25,219 nucleotides of DNA from Planctomycetota bacterium. Lineage in GTDB: Bacteria > Planctomycetota > PUPC01 > JACPCR01. Under the pieces are notes generated by a model. It was not told where the DNA came from. It saw only the letters and a program-made list of their open reading frames with translations, and did not search any database. Positions 1 to 8,893 of the stretch are shown piece after piece. The position numbers and the translations under genes were made by a program. The DNA is taken from the NCBI GenBank assembly GCA_030740295.1, contig JASLXP010000802.1:1-25219 (forward strand). The letters run 5' to 3'. Position 1 is the stretch's first letter. Each line of letters opens with the position of its first letter.

Positions 1-1689
1 AACGAGTGCGTGAGTTTTCAGATACTCATACTCGAGCGATATCAGTTTCAATCGCGCCTTGACCATTTTGTCTTCCGCCGCAGCCAGCGCCTGGCCGAGG
101 TTGCGGTCGAGTTCCTGAAGCATTTCCGGCGGATAGAAAAGCAGGTTGAACCCTCCACGGCGGTCGGTCACGGTCGATGGAGGGCTGTTTTGGCGATCGG
201 CTCGATACAGCCACCAAAACTGATCCATCCGCTCATCGAGCGCCGCGAAGAAGTTCTGCATCGGCGGCGCGGCCATGCCGAAGGCCGCGTTCACGAATTC
301 GGCGCGCATCGCGACCGGGTCGACCTTCGGATCGTGGAGTGCCTGGAAGAACGCATAAAAGCCGGGCCCGCCCAGTCCCCACGGATACCAGTTGCCGCGA
401 CTGTTCTCGATAATCCCACCGCACAGATACATGCCTTGAATGTGGTTCTTCTGGAAAAGGCGAACCATGTTGACGGCGACCCACGGAGTCACTCGCGGAT
501 GCACCGTAAGCCAGCTCGTTGTGTAGAGTGACTTGGGAATCTCTTTGCCGCCCCACGCTTCCCACATCGCAAAATCCTCTGGTCGATAGCGGGTCAGGCG
601 AATGGCGACATTGTCAGGAAAGGAATCAAACGACCGCGGCGGGAGTCGGGTCGGCTGATAGGAAGTCATCATGACGGTCTTGCCGGGCCGGCGTTCTTTC
701 AAAAGTGCCGCCAGTTTTCGATGCACGAGCCAGACACGTTCACCCGGATCAGGATGTAGCGACTGGCACTCGTCACACTGGCACGGGACGTAGCCGTCGG
801 TCTGCTCCAGTTCCACCCACTGAAAACCGCGGTCGAGCTGGCGTTCCATCTCGCGGAGCATCAGCTCCTGGACGTCCGCGTTTGAGATACAGAGATGATT
901 ATCCTTCGGGCTTCTGATTCCATCGGATTCAGCGAAGTACTCAGGATGATCGTCCCAGTATTTCTTTATTGGCACGGCGTGGACATACGAATGGCCGCCG
1001 TAGTCATATAAGAATTCGGACGGCCCGAACATATGATTGGCAAAGCCAAATGCGGTCGCCCGAAGATCGTTCTTTGAGCGCTGGTAATAGTTGGCCATAC
1101 GTCCGCATGTGTATTGGAAAACCGGCGACCATCGCACATTAAGATTCGCATCGACCACAAGCCGATTTTTTCGTGGAACGTGAGTTCCGAATCGTCCAGG
1201 CATCAGGAACCTGACGCCGACCTGGTCTTTCAGAAACTCCGTGACTGCTTTGAAGGAGCCGTAGGCTCCGGTCGTGCGTGGCTTCGGCCCTGGCTTAATG
1301 GTCGATTCGCGATCCTGACCAATCAGAAAGATGTCACGACCAACGACTCGATTGTGGTAGCTCCAGTCTGTGACTTTTTCGACTGCCAGTCCGGCCCTCC
1401 GAGCCGCCTTCGTCCAGCCGAGGTAGAAAGCCGGCTTATTCACAGGAATCTTCGACTCCGCCATGACCGGCAATTCGACGCCCGTCGCTTCACGGAGGAA
1501 AAGCTGTAGCGCTTTGGCGGCCTGTTTGACGCGCCTCTGATCGACTTTGTCTGCATAGGCGATGACATAGTCAGACTTGCCATCCGCTACAACAGTCAGG
1601 CCTTCAGCCGATCCACATCTTGGAATTGCCAGAGTCAGAAGGACGAGAGGCAGCAAGAGCCAGGTTATTGTTTGGTGATTCGTTCTCAT
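1..1689 (-). CDS. DUF4838 domain-containing secreted protein, C-terminus beyond window edge
   Basis: The frame is open for 563 codons from ATG at 1689 to base 1 with no stop, so the gene runs off the left edge. Residues 1-28 look like a signal peptide (hydrophobic run WLLLPLVLLTLAI, then a small-residue cleavage region). Residues about 30-185 resemble the N-terminal domain that precedes DUF4838 barrels in GH67/GH20-like proteins. From about 190 the DUF4838 features appear: HPEYFAE near 248, HLCISN near 265, and CQCDEC with Cys at 303, 305 and 308. The same landmarks occur in the same order in the gene at 2230-5502, so the two are paralogues. DUF4838 proteins are thought to act on polysaccharides but lack a well-defined reaction. 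A weak AGGTG lies just upstream of the start. The family call is from recognised motifs. Confidence 0.85.
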   Translation of the reverse strand, partial: MRTNHQTITWLLLPLVLLTLAIPRCGSAEGLTVVADGKSDYVIAYADKVDQRRVKQAAKALQLFLREATGVELPVMAESKIPVNKPAFYLGWTKAARRAGLAVEKVTDWSYHNRVVGRDIFLIGQDRESTIKPGPKPRTTGAYGSFKAVTEFLKDQVGVRFLMPGRFGTHVPRKNRLVVDANLNVRWSPVFQYTCGRMANYYQRSKNDLRATAFGFANHMFGPSEFLYDYGGHSYVHAVPIKKYWDDHPEYFAESDGIRSPKDNHLCISNADVQELMLREMERQLDRGFQWVELEQTDGYVPCQCDECQSLHPDPGERVWLVHRKLAALLKERRPGKTVMMTSYQPTRLPPRSFDSFPDNVAIRLTRYRPEDFAMWEAWGGKEIPKSLYTTSWLTVHPRVTPWVAVNMVRLFQKNHIQGMYLCGGIIENSRGNWYPWGLGGPGFYAFFQALHDPKVDPVAMRAEFVNAAFGMAAPPMQNFFAALDERMDQFWWLYRADRQNSPPSTVTDRRGGFNLLFYPPEMLQELDRNLGQALAAAEDKMVKARLKLISLEYEYLKTHALV

Positions 1690-1741
1690 CGGCACCTAAT
1701 GAAGAGGATTTAAATCGGAATCATCAATGAATCATTTTCTT

Positions 1742-1928
1742 AACGGCGAAGCCGTGACATACGATAGCCTGGGATGCCAATCCCAGGTCACAGAGGAATC
1801 TGATCGAAAGAGCTGCGAAGCAGCGGCAGATGTCTTCATCGTCTGCCACCGCTTCGCGGTTCGTTATAGTCGACATTCGACGACCTGGGATTAGCATCCC
1901 AGGCTTTCGTATGCCGCCGCTTCGCGGC
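1742..1928. repeat. REP-like hairpin repeats, family A (four units, overall inverted)
   Basis: There are four small hairpins. Each has a 5-bp stem around a GAA loop: ACGGC/GCCGT (1743-1755, plus), GCTGC/GCAGC (1812-1824, plus), ACCGC/GCGGT (1848-1860, minus) and GCCGC/GCGGC (1916-1928, minus). The two outer units are followed by a conserved spacer close to GACATACGATAG and then a second hairpin with arms CCTGGGAT/ATCCCAGG (1768-1787 and 1884-1903). The two inner units are followed by GGCAGA and face each other. The block therefore reads as an imperfect inverted repeat centred near 1836. A 75-codon frame across it is explained by the repeats and is not called as a gene. Confidence 0.85.
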
Positions 1929-2036
1929 TGAAGATGAATGTTCCTATTCATGAACGCTTATTTAGGTAAGAGTTCATCTCGTGTGGTTCGATTATTTGAT
2001 CAAAGTTCCGCACACCTAAGGTGCTTCCTCGTCAAC

Positions 2037-2213
2037 AAAGACCCCTTGCCAGCTTGTCTGGTAGGTGAAGGAGGTTGAATGGTTCTCTGGCTCTTGAGCA
2101 AACCGCACAACCTGATTCACCCGTGAGGCAAGCTCACGGGGGCTTTGGGTAATCTTGTCCTCTTCTAACCGTTCAACCTCCTTCACCTGTGGGGCGAGCC
2201 CACAGGGGGTCGT
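2037..2213. repeat. REP-like hairpin repeats, family B (three units)
   Basis: There are three units in 180 bases: 2037-2078 (minus), 2107-2145 (plus) and 2172-2213 (plus). The pattern is CAACCTCCTTCACC, a variable stem, a GCAAG-type loop, the complementary stem, then GGGG. Stems are CCCGTGAG/CTCACGGG at 2120-2127/2133-2140, CCTGTGGG/CCCACAGG at 2186-2193/2199-2206, and a weaker TACCAG/CTGGCA in the first unit. Loops are GCAAG, GCGAG and ACAAG. Units one and three face each other, and their leaders match over about 21 bases with one mismatch. A fourth copy is at 25157-25203. No gene is seen in 1690-2229 apart from these repeats. They lie downstream of the gene ending at 2230 and might affect its mRNA 3' end. 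Confidence 0.85.
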
Positions 2214-2229
2214 TCTTCTCGAATCGTTG

Positions 2230-5200
2230 TCATTGTTGATCCAGTTGCTCGATCGCCGTTTCAGCTTTTTTCCGATGAACTGGATGGGTGGATTCGTTCT
2301 TAAACACCGCGCGATATAGCTCAAGAGCTTCGGCGGCGCGACCGGATGCGGCGAGCGTTTCGGCTCGGGCGGTCATCAACGTTCCGAACCAACTGCCGCT
2401 TAGATTTTCGCGCTTTACCAGGTCGTGGATCGCCATCGCTGCGTCGAACTTCTTTTGTTTGGTCAGGATGCGGGCTGCGCCTTGCACGGCGTTGAAGAAT
2501 TGGGCGTTCGTTGTGTGGGAGGTGGACGCTGTGACTTTCCGGTAAAGCTCAAGAGCGCGGTCTTCATTGGCCAGAACAGCTTCAAAATTGCTGGCCCGGG
2601 CGTTGAGCATTGCCAGCCGTTTTAGCGAGTCGGTCGTGTGATCCAGGGCGAGTTGGAAATCCGTTTCCGCCTTGTCGCCGGACTTCTTCGCGTAGTGGGC
2701 CTTTCCACGCTCGAAGGCCGCCGGGCCGATCTCGGTGAATGGCCATGTGGTGAAATCAGTATCGCCAAATTCGGTGAGGATGGTCTTCCAGTTCCGTTCG
2801 GATGCCAGATTCTGCATACGCGCGATGGCGGCGATCGGCTGCTCTGGAATCCGGCTCGTGAACTTGGCGGCCGCAGGGTAATTCTTGAGTTGACGCGCGC
2901 AGGCGGCGGCCTGAGCCATTGTCCGGGATTTCTGGTAGCCGTTGGCCTTCTCGTGATCGGCGAGGGCAGCGAACGCGGCCTGGGCTTCGGCAATCTTTCC
3001 GTTCGATCTCAACTGCGCGGCGGCGCGGTATTCGATGTAGAAATCGGTGACCGTTTCGTCGACGTCGAAAACGTGATGTCTGCCATGGTAGAACCAGGCA
3101 AACTTGTGCGGTCTGTGGAAGATCAACTCGCCGGTCGGCGAAATCGCTGAATACTCCGCGCCGTTCTCGCGAATGCGCTGACGGCAGACGTTGAAAAACC
3201 AGGGCAGACTCTTCGATGGTTTGCGGCCAACGACGAAGTTCAGCGGATCGCTATCGTCTTCGGTAACCGGGATGCGAATTTCGACCGTCCAGTGATCGTC
3301 GGCAATCTGCGTGGCGACTTCAGCCTGCGAGCTCCAATCCCACCCACGCCCAGTGGCCCGATCCAGATCACAGATGGCGCCTGCGGGGTTCACCGCGATC
3401 TGGTAGTAGCTGTGTGATTCGGTGGCCAGTTCAATCTCCACCGCGTCGCCTCGGAAGAGCGCTTCTTCGTGGTTCTTGGTAGTGCCAATGTTCAGCTTGT
3501 CGCCGGGTCGTTCCTCGCAGCGAATCGCAAAGTAGAGGCTGCCGCGATGCCAGCCGGACATGACCGTGGTTCCATACACCGGCTTGTCGCCCGTCTGAAG
3601 TTCGCGGAGCCCGGCGACCCACCACTTGCGATGCCGCACCCAGTATTCGTCGTCAAACTTTCCATCGATGACGATCGGCTCACGCGGTTCCCAGACCGTG
3701 CGCACGGTCGCGACCGGGCCGCGGCCCTGGGCCAGTTGCACTGCCTTGGCGCGGAGCTTCTCCAGAAACTCGTCAATCAGGCCGATGCGTTTGGCATACG
3801 TGGTTCCGGCAGGCGCGTCGGACTTCGCTCTATTGAACATCGCCAATGCGGTTTCGACGGGTTCCAATTCCTTTTCCATCGCCTGGAAGTTGCCCTCGCA
3901 GTAATCAAAAAACGCCAGCATTGCCGGCCCCGCGTCAGGGCCGTAGTACAACTGGCAGTGCTCCTTCAGCATCGCTCCGGCGTCCGCTTTGGGGCCGCCC
4001 CACCACATGCGCGTGGTGAAGTAAATCTGAAACGCATCGAAGGCCATTGCCCGCGCGTCGTGATAGCGCGGCAGGGACGTCCAGATGTCCTCGCCGCGTG
4101 AGATTCCCCTGGTCGCATTGATAGTTTTGCCGATGGTGCGGGCGATGAAAATCGGCAGGTGAACGCCCCGGTGCGTCATTGGATAGTTCTCGAAAATCAT
4201 CAGCTTGCGATCGGTCTTTTTCATCCAGCCTTCGCGCAGCTTGCGGGAATATTCGAGTTGTTCCGGGAGGTTGGCTTTCGGCCGGCGACCACCGACGATC
4301 ATCACCTGCAGGTTGGGCTCCAGTTTTTCGATATTGGTGACCGGCAATGTGTTGGCGCCATATGCGCAGCAGGTAATGACTTTGTCAGGATGCGTCTTCC
4401 CAACTTCGCGTGCGACGCGGTTGGCAAAGTCGAACACGTGGTTGGACAACTTGCCCCGCGACCCCATTTCTTCGTCATCCTTGCCTTCACACAATATGCA
4501 CTGACAGATCGAGCCGTAGGCATCCGGCGGCATGATGGAAACCGAGGGAAAATCGTAAACGTCGAACAGCGCCCGCGCCCACTTCACGGTTTCCTGGAGC
4601 AATTCCTCGTTGGAATAACACAGGTGATTGAGCTTCTGCCGCGTGTCCGTATCGCGCTTGCCGCCGTAGAGCGCGAACCAATCCGGGTGCTCGGTTTTGA
4701 GCCTGTCGGGGCGGGTCATGTGATCCATGCCGTGCGCCAGCATGAAGCCGTATTCGTGCCGCATGCCGAGACGGAGAATCCAGCGCGTCATCTCTTCGTC
4801 CGCCGCGCCAATGCGAACGTAGAACTGGCGAAACTCGAAATCCGGCTTCGTGGTTTCGTCGATGTCCGGCAGCGGAATCGAATTCAGTTCCGGGAGCACT
4901 TCGCCCAGCGGGCCTGGCGCATACCAACGTACGCCGAGGCTGCGAAGGAATCCGCAAACTGCGTTGTAGCTGCCACGTTCGTCGTAGACCCAAAAATACT
5001 CGTTCTCCTTTTTGGCCAACTCTTTCGGCATGCGTCGCCGGTTGAAATAGAGCCCTCGGTTGGTCACTCCGTAGGGCAGCCCGCTTGCCTCCTCCCAACG
5101 ACGCTGGAGGTTTTTCACCACGTCCCCGTTGTTCTTGCCCCAGGGTTCCTTCGGCTCGAAATCAGTGTCCGTTCCCAGCAACGCGAGCCAGTCTTTGCCT

Positions 5201-5502
5201 GACCTGATCCGGTAAGCGCCATGCTCCAGCCCCTTCGCAGTAACTCCGAGTTTTTGCGTGGAGTCGCTCTCGCCGACGTAAATCGCGATACCTTTGCCGG
5301 GAGTCGTCGTGATGGGCAGCTTCGCGCCGGAAATTTTCTGGATGGTCTCCTGCAGCTCTGCAGCCGCCAATCTGACCGTTCGCATCGCATCGTCCGCGAT
5401 GATGATTTCCGCGTTCGGTTTGCAGTTTTCAACGATGAATGGTTTGGCGTTGGCGAGCATGGGCAGGAAGAGGGACAGGATGAGGGTCAGATTTCTTGTC
5501 AT
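2230..5502 (-). CDS. DUF4838 protein with CBM9-like domain and TPR-like tail, secreted
   Basis: A 1090-aa protein. Residues 1-19 form a signal peptide ending ANA-KPF. Residues about 28-80 resemble the N-terminal domain of GH67/GH20-type glycosidases (LAAAELQETIQKISGAKLP). DUF4838 covers about 220-590, with HPDWFALYG near 272, HLCYSN near 293 and a Cys triad in CQCILC (333, 335, 338). A CBM9-like domain starts near 608 (EPIVIDGKFDDEYW) and runs to about 800. The last 270 residues are helical with repeated A-rich segments like TPRs (YRAAAQLRSNGKIAEAQAAF). The expected role is binding or breaking extracellular glycans; the reaction is not established. No Shine-Dalgarno sequence precedes the ATG. 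The 215-aa gene lies 33 nt upstream and may share its transcript. Family-B hairpins follow its stop codon. Confidence 0.9.
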   Translation of the reverse strand: MTRNLTLILSLFLPMLANAKPFIVENCKPNAEIIIADDAMRTVRLAAAELQETIQKISGAKLPITTTPGKGIAIYVGESDSTQKLGVTAKGLEHGAYRIRSGKDWLALLGTDTDFEPKEPWGKNNGDVVKNLQRRWEEASGLPYGVTNRGLYFNRRRMPKELAKKENEYFWVYDERGSYNAVCGFLRSLGVRWYAPGPLGEVLPELNSIPLPDIDETTKPDFEFRQFYVRIGAADEEMTRWILRLGMRHEYGFMLAHGMDHMTRPDRLKTEHPDWFALYGGKRDTDTRQKLNHLCYSNEELLQETVKWARALFDVYDFPSVSIMPPDAYGSICQCILCEGKDDEEMGSRGKLSNHVFDFANRVAREVGKTHPDKVITCCAYGANTLPVTNIEKLEPNLQVMIVGGRRPKANLPEQLEYSRKLREGWMKKTDRKLMIFENYPMTHRGVHLPIFIARTIGKTINATRGISRGEDIWTSLPRYHDARAMAFDAFQIYFTTRMWWGGPKADAGAMLKEHCQLYYGPDAGPAMLAFFDYCEGNFQAMEKELEPVETALAMFNRAKSDAPAGTTYAKRIGLIDEFLEKLRAKAVQLAQGRGPVATVRTVWEPREPIVIDGKFDDEYWVRHRKWWVAGLRELQTGDKPVYGTTVMSGWHRGSLYFAIRCEERPGDKLNIGTTKNHEEALFRGDAVEIELATESHSYYQIAVNPAGAICDLDRATGRGWDWSSQAEVATQIADDHWTVEIRIPVTEDDSDPLNFVVGRKPSKSLPWFFNVCRQRIRENGAEYSAISPTGELIFHRPHKFAWFYHGRHHVFDVDETVTDFYIEYRAAAQLRSNGKIAEAQAAFAALADHEKANGYQKSRTMAQAAACARQLKNYPAAAKFTSRIPEQPIAAIARMQNLASERNWKTILTEFGDTDFTTWPFTEIGPAAFERGKAHYAKKSGDKAETDFQLALDHTTDSLKRLAMLNARASNFEAVLANEDRALELYRKVTASTSHTTNAQFFNAVQGAARILTKQKKFDAAMAIHDLVKRENLSGSWFGTLMTARAETLAASGRAAEALELYRAVFKNESTHPVHRKKAETAIEQLDQQ

Positions 5503-5535
5503 GGGTTTGTTTTCAAATCGACTGTTTCACGTTGC

Positions 5536-6183
5536 TCACAGAGCATTGTTACCAAACTCGCCCACGTCCAGCCCTTCGCTGCCGGCGGTCGAGTGCCAGT
5601 CTTTGCCGATGAAGTATTCGGGGTCAGTTGGTTCTGGATCGGGGACGCCGACAGATCCTCGCTCCATCCGTTCGCAATTATTCAGATTCCAAACCAGTTC
5701 GCTGAGATAGGGTTTGCGGCTGAGGGATTCGCTTTGGTAGAGGCTCATGCCGTGGACTCCTGCGCGATGCTGAATGGCGGCCACACGGTAAGCGAACTTC
5801 ACGTTGGCGGCTGCCTGTTCGGCTGGCAGAGGACGTTGTTTAAGAACGTCGCGCACGTATTGGCAGGAGACCCGCTGCGGCTTGGGAACGAAGCCCAGTT
5901 CGTATTGCCGGGTCGTGTGCGGCAGGTCGGAGTGATACAGAATTGTTGCCCGGCCCGCGTTCCAGACGATCCCGTCGAGCCCGGCCTTGCGATGCGCTTC
6001 CACACACTCGTCGATGATCGTCGGCGTGCCGATGCCGGTCTCGTCGCCGCGGTAGTGATTCTGCCATTCGGAAATGCCAAAGGATTTGCCGCGAAGTGAA
6101 TCGGTGGCCGGGTTGGAATCCGGAATCTCGCGCGGCAAAGATTTCTCCAGCGGGAGTTGATTGGTGGAGCGGCGACGATTCAT
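5536..6183 (-). CDS. Uncharacterised 215-aa protein, possible barrel-hydrolase remnant
   Basis: I do not recognise this family with certainty. Residues about 35-90 (HRKAGLDGIVWNAGRATI, then YHSDLPHTT) look like an early strand of a TIM-barrel hydrolase. Residues about 125-165 (FAYRVAAIQHRAGVHGMSLY, then LSELVWNLNN) look like a late strand. A normal barrel would need roughly 200 more residues between them, so an internal deletion is possible. In frame upstream of the ATG lies KKNLICLLLLPHF, which resembles a signal-peptide core. That stretch has no ATG, GTG or TTG before the preceding stop, so the original start may have been lost. The tail (VPDPEPTDPEYFIGKDWH) is typical of a secreted protein end. 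It sits 33 nt upstream of the DUF4838 gene and 176 nt downstream of the glycosidase-like gene. It may be expressed or decaying. Confidence 0.5.
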   Translation of the reverse strand: MNRRRSTNQLPLEKSLPREIPDSNPATDSLRGKSFGISEWQNHYRGDETGIGTPTIIDECVEAHRKAGLDGIVWNAGRATILYHSDLPHTTRQYELGFVPKPQRVSCQYVRDVLKQRPLPAEQAAANVKFAYRVAAIQHRAGVHGMSLYQSESLSRKPYLSELVWNLNNCERMERGSVGVPDPEPTDPEYFIGKDWHSTAGSEGLDVGEFGNNAL

Positions 6184-6359
6184 GCGGAAGTGGGGCAGTA
6201 GCAGGAGGCATATCAGGTTCTTCTTCCCTCTTTCACATCAAAGGTAGCAAACAGTTTCTCAACAGCAGAGCGAAGCGATGAAGCAGGCGAATATTGCAGA
6301 CGAATCTGGCAGCAGCCCGTCGCCACTAAGCACATCCTGACAGCGTTCAATCTGAATGC

Positions 6360-8852
6360 TCATACCGAATTGAACCGGAAAGAATACAGGCGAACATTCC
6401 CCACAAGCTTGAACGAGAGCCGTATCCCACGACCGGTCGGCAACGTGTGATGTTGAGCCCAGGCAAATGGCTGATCGAATCCATTGTTGAAGGGGAGACT
6501 CTCAGACAGACCGTATCCTTTAACGCTTTCGCTGGTGGCCGCGTCCAAGACCTCAATCTGCAAATCCCCGTCTCCCCGTTCGGCATTCATATGGATAGAG
6601 CGAGGTGATTCCATTTTGAACGGGATGGTAGTGAACGTTCCTTCAGACGCTCCTGCCGACAATTGCATACAGGTGAAACCATCGCGGCGGAGTGTGGCGA
6701 GACCGGGCAGAGCTTTAACGGAGCGCGTGCCAAGACGCTCGCGATGCTCCACCGGCACGTCGTACTCTTTAGCGCCTCCGTAATAGATACGTATTTCTTC
6801 ATCGAGGATAACGGGAAGGGTCTGCAGGAGATGCTCGCTGTCCCAGTCCCCTTCTTTACCGAGCGGAATGATCTTTTTGCCGGGCTGAACGAATGTGAAC
6901 GTCTCACCGTCCCGGCTGATCGCCAGCTCGACGTCCAGTCTGTCCGAATCCATCTGGTTCTGATAGAGCGCGATGTAGTAATGCCCGTAGGGGAAGACGA
7001 CCGTGTCGTGGACTTGCGACTGGGGGCCGCCGACGACGGCCGGGATGCCGCGGACAGATGGATCGAGAACCGGATTCTCCGGATACGCATACCAGGTGAT
7101 CGCATCCCGACTGTAAAGAAATGCGCCGCCTCGCCGTCGAAGATTCAGTGACATAAAACCGTACGCCTTCCACCTTCGATTTTCATCGGGTTCGTTCGCG
7201 TCATAGAAAAATGATTCCGGAATGATCGAGAACGGCTTGGAGCACCCGTCAGGGAAAACGATCTTTGCTTCGTTGGGCGTCAGGTTCAGGCCGTCCGGCG
7301 AGGTGAACAGAATGGCCGGGAACATCTCACTGCGCGGGTCGTATTGGATTCCATATTTGCCGCGCCGCGCCATTTCGCCCATCTCGCCGGAGTTCCATAC
7401 GTAAAGCGATTTATATCTGCGCTGCGGATCGGGGTCGCGATCGTCGCGAATCATGAGCGGCGCGTGGCGGAGATGCGGGACGAGGTTGTTCTCCTTGTTG
7501 CCATCCCATTCGGCCAGGCCCACGGGTGTTCGCTCCCATTTGATACCATCGTTGCTCTCCGCATAACCGCATGAGATCGTATCCCACCACGGAACGCCGG
7601 GGCCCGGCTCATGGATAGCCCCATACCACATGCGATACCGTTCCCCGTCTTTAAGAACAGCCCCGTGATTGAAAATGCGGTCATCATCAAAAGAGCCCGG
7701 CGGACCGGTATCCATGAGTGGGTTGTCCGGATGCTTCTCGGCCTCGTTGACGACGATCTTTGTGCCCTTCATCGATGAAAACTCCAGCCCATCAAAAAAG
7801 AGCACCTTGCTGTCCGCGGCCGTCGGAATCCCTGGCACTGACTGACGGCGGAAATGCTGTCCAAGCAGGGGCGGTTCGAGAGACATCAGCAGACCGATGT
7901 CTTCAGAGACAGATGCATCCTTCTGCACGGAGAGTCTTCCGACAGGCAAGAGATTCCAATCAAAGTGCTGTGGGCGAAAATGAATGCGCGGCCCGTTCGC
8001 AATCTCACCGAATGCGTCTCCCATCCAGCGCATCCAGAACGTGGACTTCCGTGTGTTGTCCACAAAGAAACACCAGGCCACCCCGTGCCGATCCACCGCA
8101 AGCTGCGGCGAATGCACCAGGCTGCCAGTAAACCAAGGATGCACGAGCAGCCGGTCCTTTTTGAGAATCTCGCCCTCTTTAAGGAGCACCCATTCAGTGT
8201 GCGGATAGTCGTCCTCGTAAACGATGAGCGCCTCGTCACCGACCGTGATGATAGACGGCTGACGCCCCACTTCTGTAACAAGCGTCGGCTCGGACGGCTC
8301 ACCTTGCGGATCAACGAGCCCATACCAGAGCCGGCCAGGTACATCGCCCCACGCAAGATGGAGGCGTCCTTCATCATCGGCATGACAGACCGGCGGATAG
8401 GCAGGCCCGGTCTGCCAGAGCTTCTGGTGCCCCCAGGCATCGTTGTCGGCGGTAGCCATTTCGATGGTGCTGGAATCGTCGTCTGGGGCTTTCAGATAGA
8501 GCGCGCACGGTTTGCCTTGATGCATGAACAGATCGCCCAGCCACGCTTCTGCTTCGAGGATCGGTGCAGGGGATGACCAGTCGGCAGGATTCGCATCGAT
8601 TCTGGCCGCGGTATGTTGGATGCCGCCCTCGAAGCTCCAGGCCGCATGCAGTTGCTCTCCGCAGCTTATCAGGCAGCCGCCGAAGCCTTTGCCTAAAACC
8701 TGAGAAGAATTTTCTGATTCACGGCGAACGGAAATATCACAGTTGCCAGAGACTTCTGAATGTTGCAGCAGATGCCGGCCCGAAGTGGTAGAGATCACCT
8801 GCCGGCCATTATTAGGCGAACGATAGAAGACCTGTAGAAGGCGGTTAAGCAT
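6360..8852 (-). CDS. Double beta-propeller, GH43/GH32-like glycosidase-family protein
   Basis: An 830-aa protein. Residues about 50-330 are repetitive beta-rich blades with sialidase/BNR-like phrases (LHLAWGDVPGRLWYG, SPQLAVDRHGVAWCFFVD). Residues about 345-700 match the five-bladed propeller of the GH43/GH32/GH68 glycosidase superfamily: FDDDRIFNHGAVLKDGERYR, then a MWYGA motif near 408, repeated sample-date-like blades and IRIYYGGA near 690. The last 120 residues form a beta-sandwich-like tail. The start at 8852 has no clear Shine-Dalgarno sequence. The N-terminus is not a typical signal peptide, unlike its neighbours, so the true start or the location is uncertain. It begins 41 nt after the cyclase-fold gene and may be a distal member of the same transcript. 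Substrate and activity cannot be read from the sequence. Confidence 0.75.
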   Translation of the reverse strand: MLNRLLQVFYRSPNNGRQVISTTSGRHLLQHSEVSGNCDISVRRESENSSQVLGKGFGGCLISCGEQLHAAWSFEGGIQHTAARIDANPADWSSPAPILEAEAWLGDLFMHQGKPCALYLKAPDDDSSTIEMATADNDAWGHQKLWQTGPAYPPVCHADDEGRLHLAWGDVPGRLWYGLVDPQGEPSEPTLVTEVGRQPSIITVGDEALIVYEDDYPHTEWVLLKEGEILKKDRLLVHPWFTGSLVHSPQLAVDRHGVAWCFFVDNTRKSTFWMRWMGDAFGEIANGPRIHFRPQHFDWNLLPVGRLSVQKDASVSEDIGLLMSLEPPLLGQHFRRQSVPGIPTAADSKVLFFDGLEFSSMKGTKIVVNEAEKHPDNPLMDTGPPGSFDDDRIFNHGAVLKDGERYRMWYGAIHEPGPGVPWWDTISCGYAESNDGIKWERTPVGLAEWDGNKENNLVPHLRHAPLMIRDDRDPDPQRRYKSLYVWNSGEMGEMARRGKYGIQYDPRSEMFPAILFTSPDGLNLTPNEAKIVFPDGCSKPFSIIPESFFYDANEPDENRRWKAYGFMSLNLRRRGGAFLYSRDAITWYAYPENPVLDPSVRGIPAVVGGPQSQVHDTVVFPYGHYYIALYQNQMDSDRLDVELAISRDGETFTFVQPGKKIIPLGKEGDWDSEHLLQTLPVILDEEIRIYYGGAKEYDVPVEHRERLGTRSVKALPGLATLRRDGFTCMQLSAGASEGTFTTIPFKMESPRSIHMNAERGDGDLQIEVLDAATSESVKGYGLSESLPFNNGFDQPFAWAQHHTLPTGRGIRLSFKLVGNVRLYSFRFNSV

Positions 8853-8893
8853 GGGAGCGGAGCTTTAGAGTGCGATTGAAGCGTTGTTGTTTC

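Noticed and set aside
1724..1951. 75-codon minus-strand frame
   Set aside because: It is built entirely from the family-A hairpin repeats.
2037..2213. CRISPR array
   Set aside because: Units are in both orientations, spacing is irregular, no regular spacers exist and no cas gene is present.
2016..2324. 102-codon minus-strand frame
   Set aside because: It runs through the family-B repeats and the end of the DUF4838 gene in another frame.
4159..5202. Plus-strand open frame of 347 codons
   Set aside because: Antisense to the DUF4838 gene, whose domains and signal peptide are clear; no recognisable protein features.
5221..6099. Plus-strand open frame of 292 codons
   Set aside because: Antisense to the DUF4838 N-terminus and the 215-aa gene; no ribosome site or domain.
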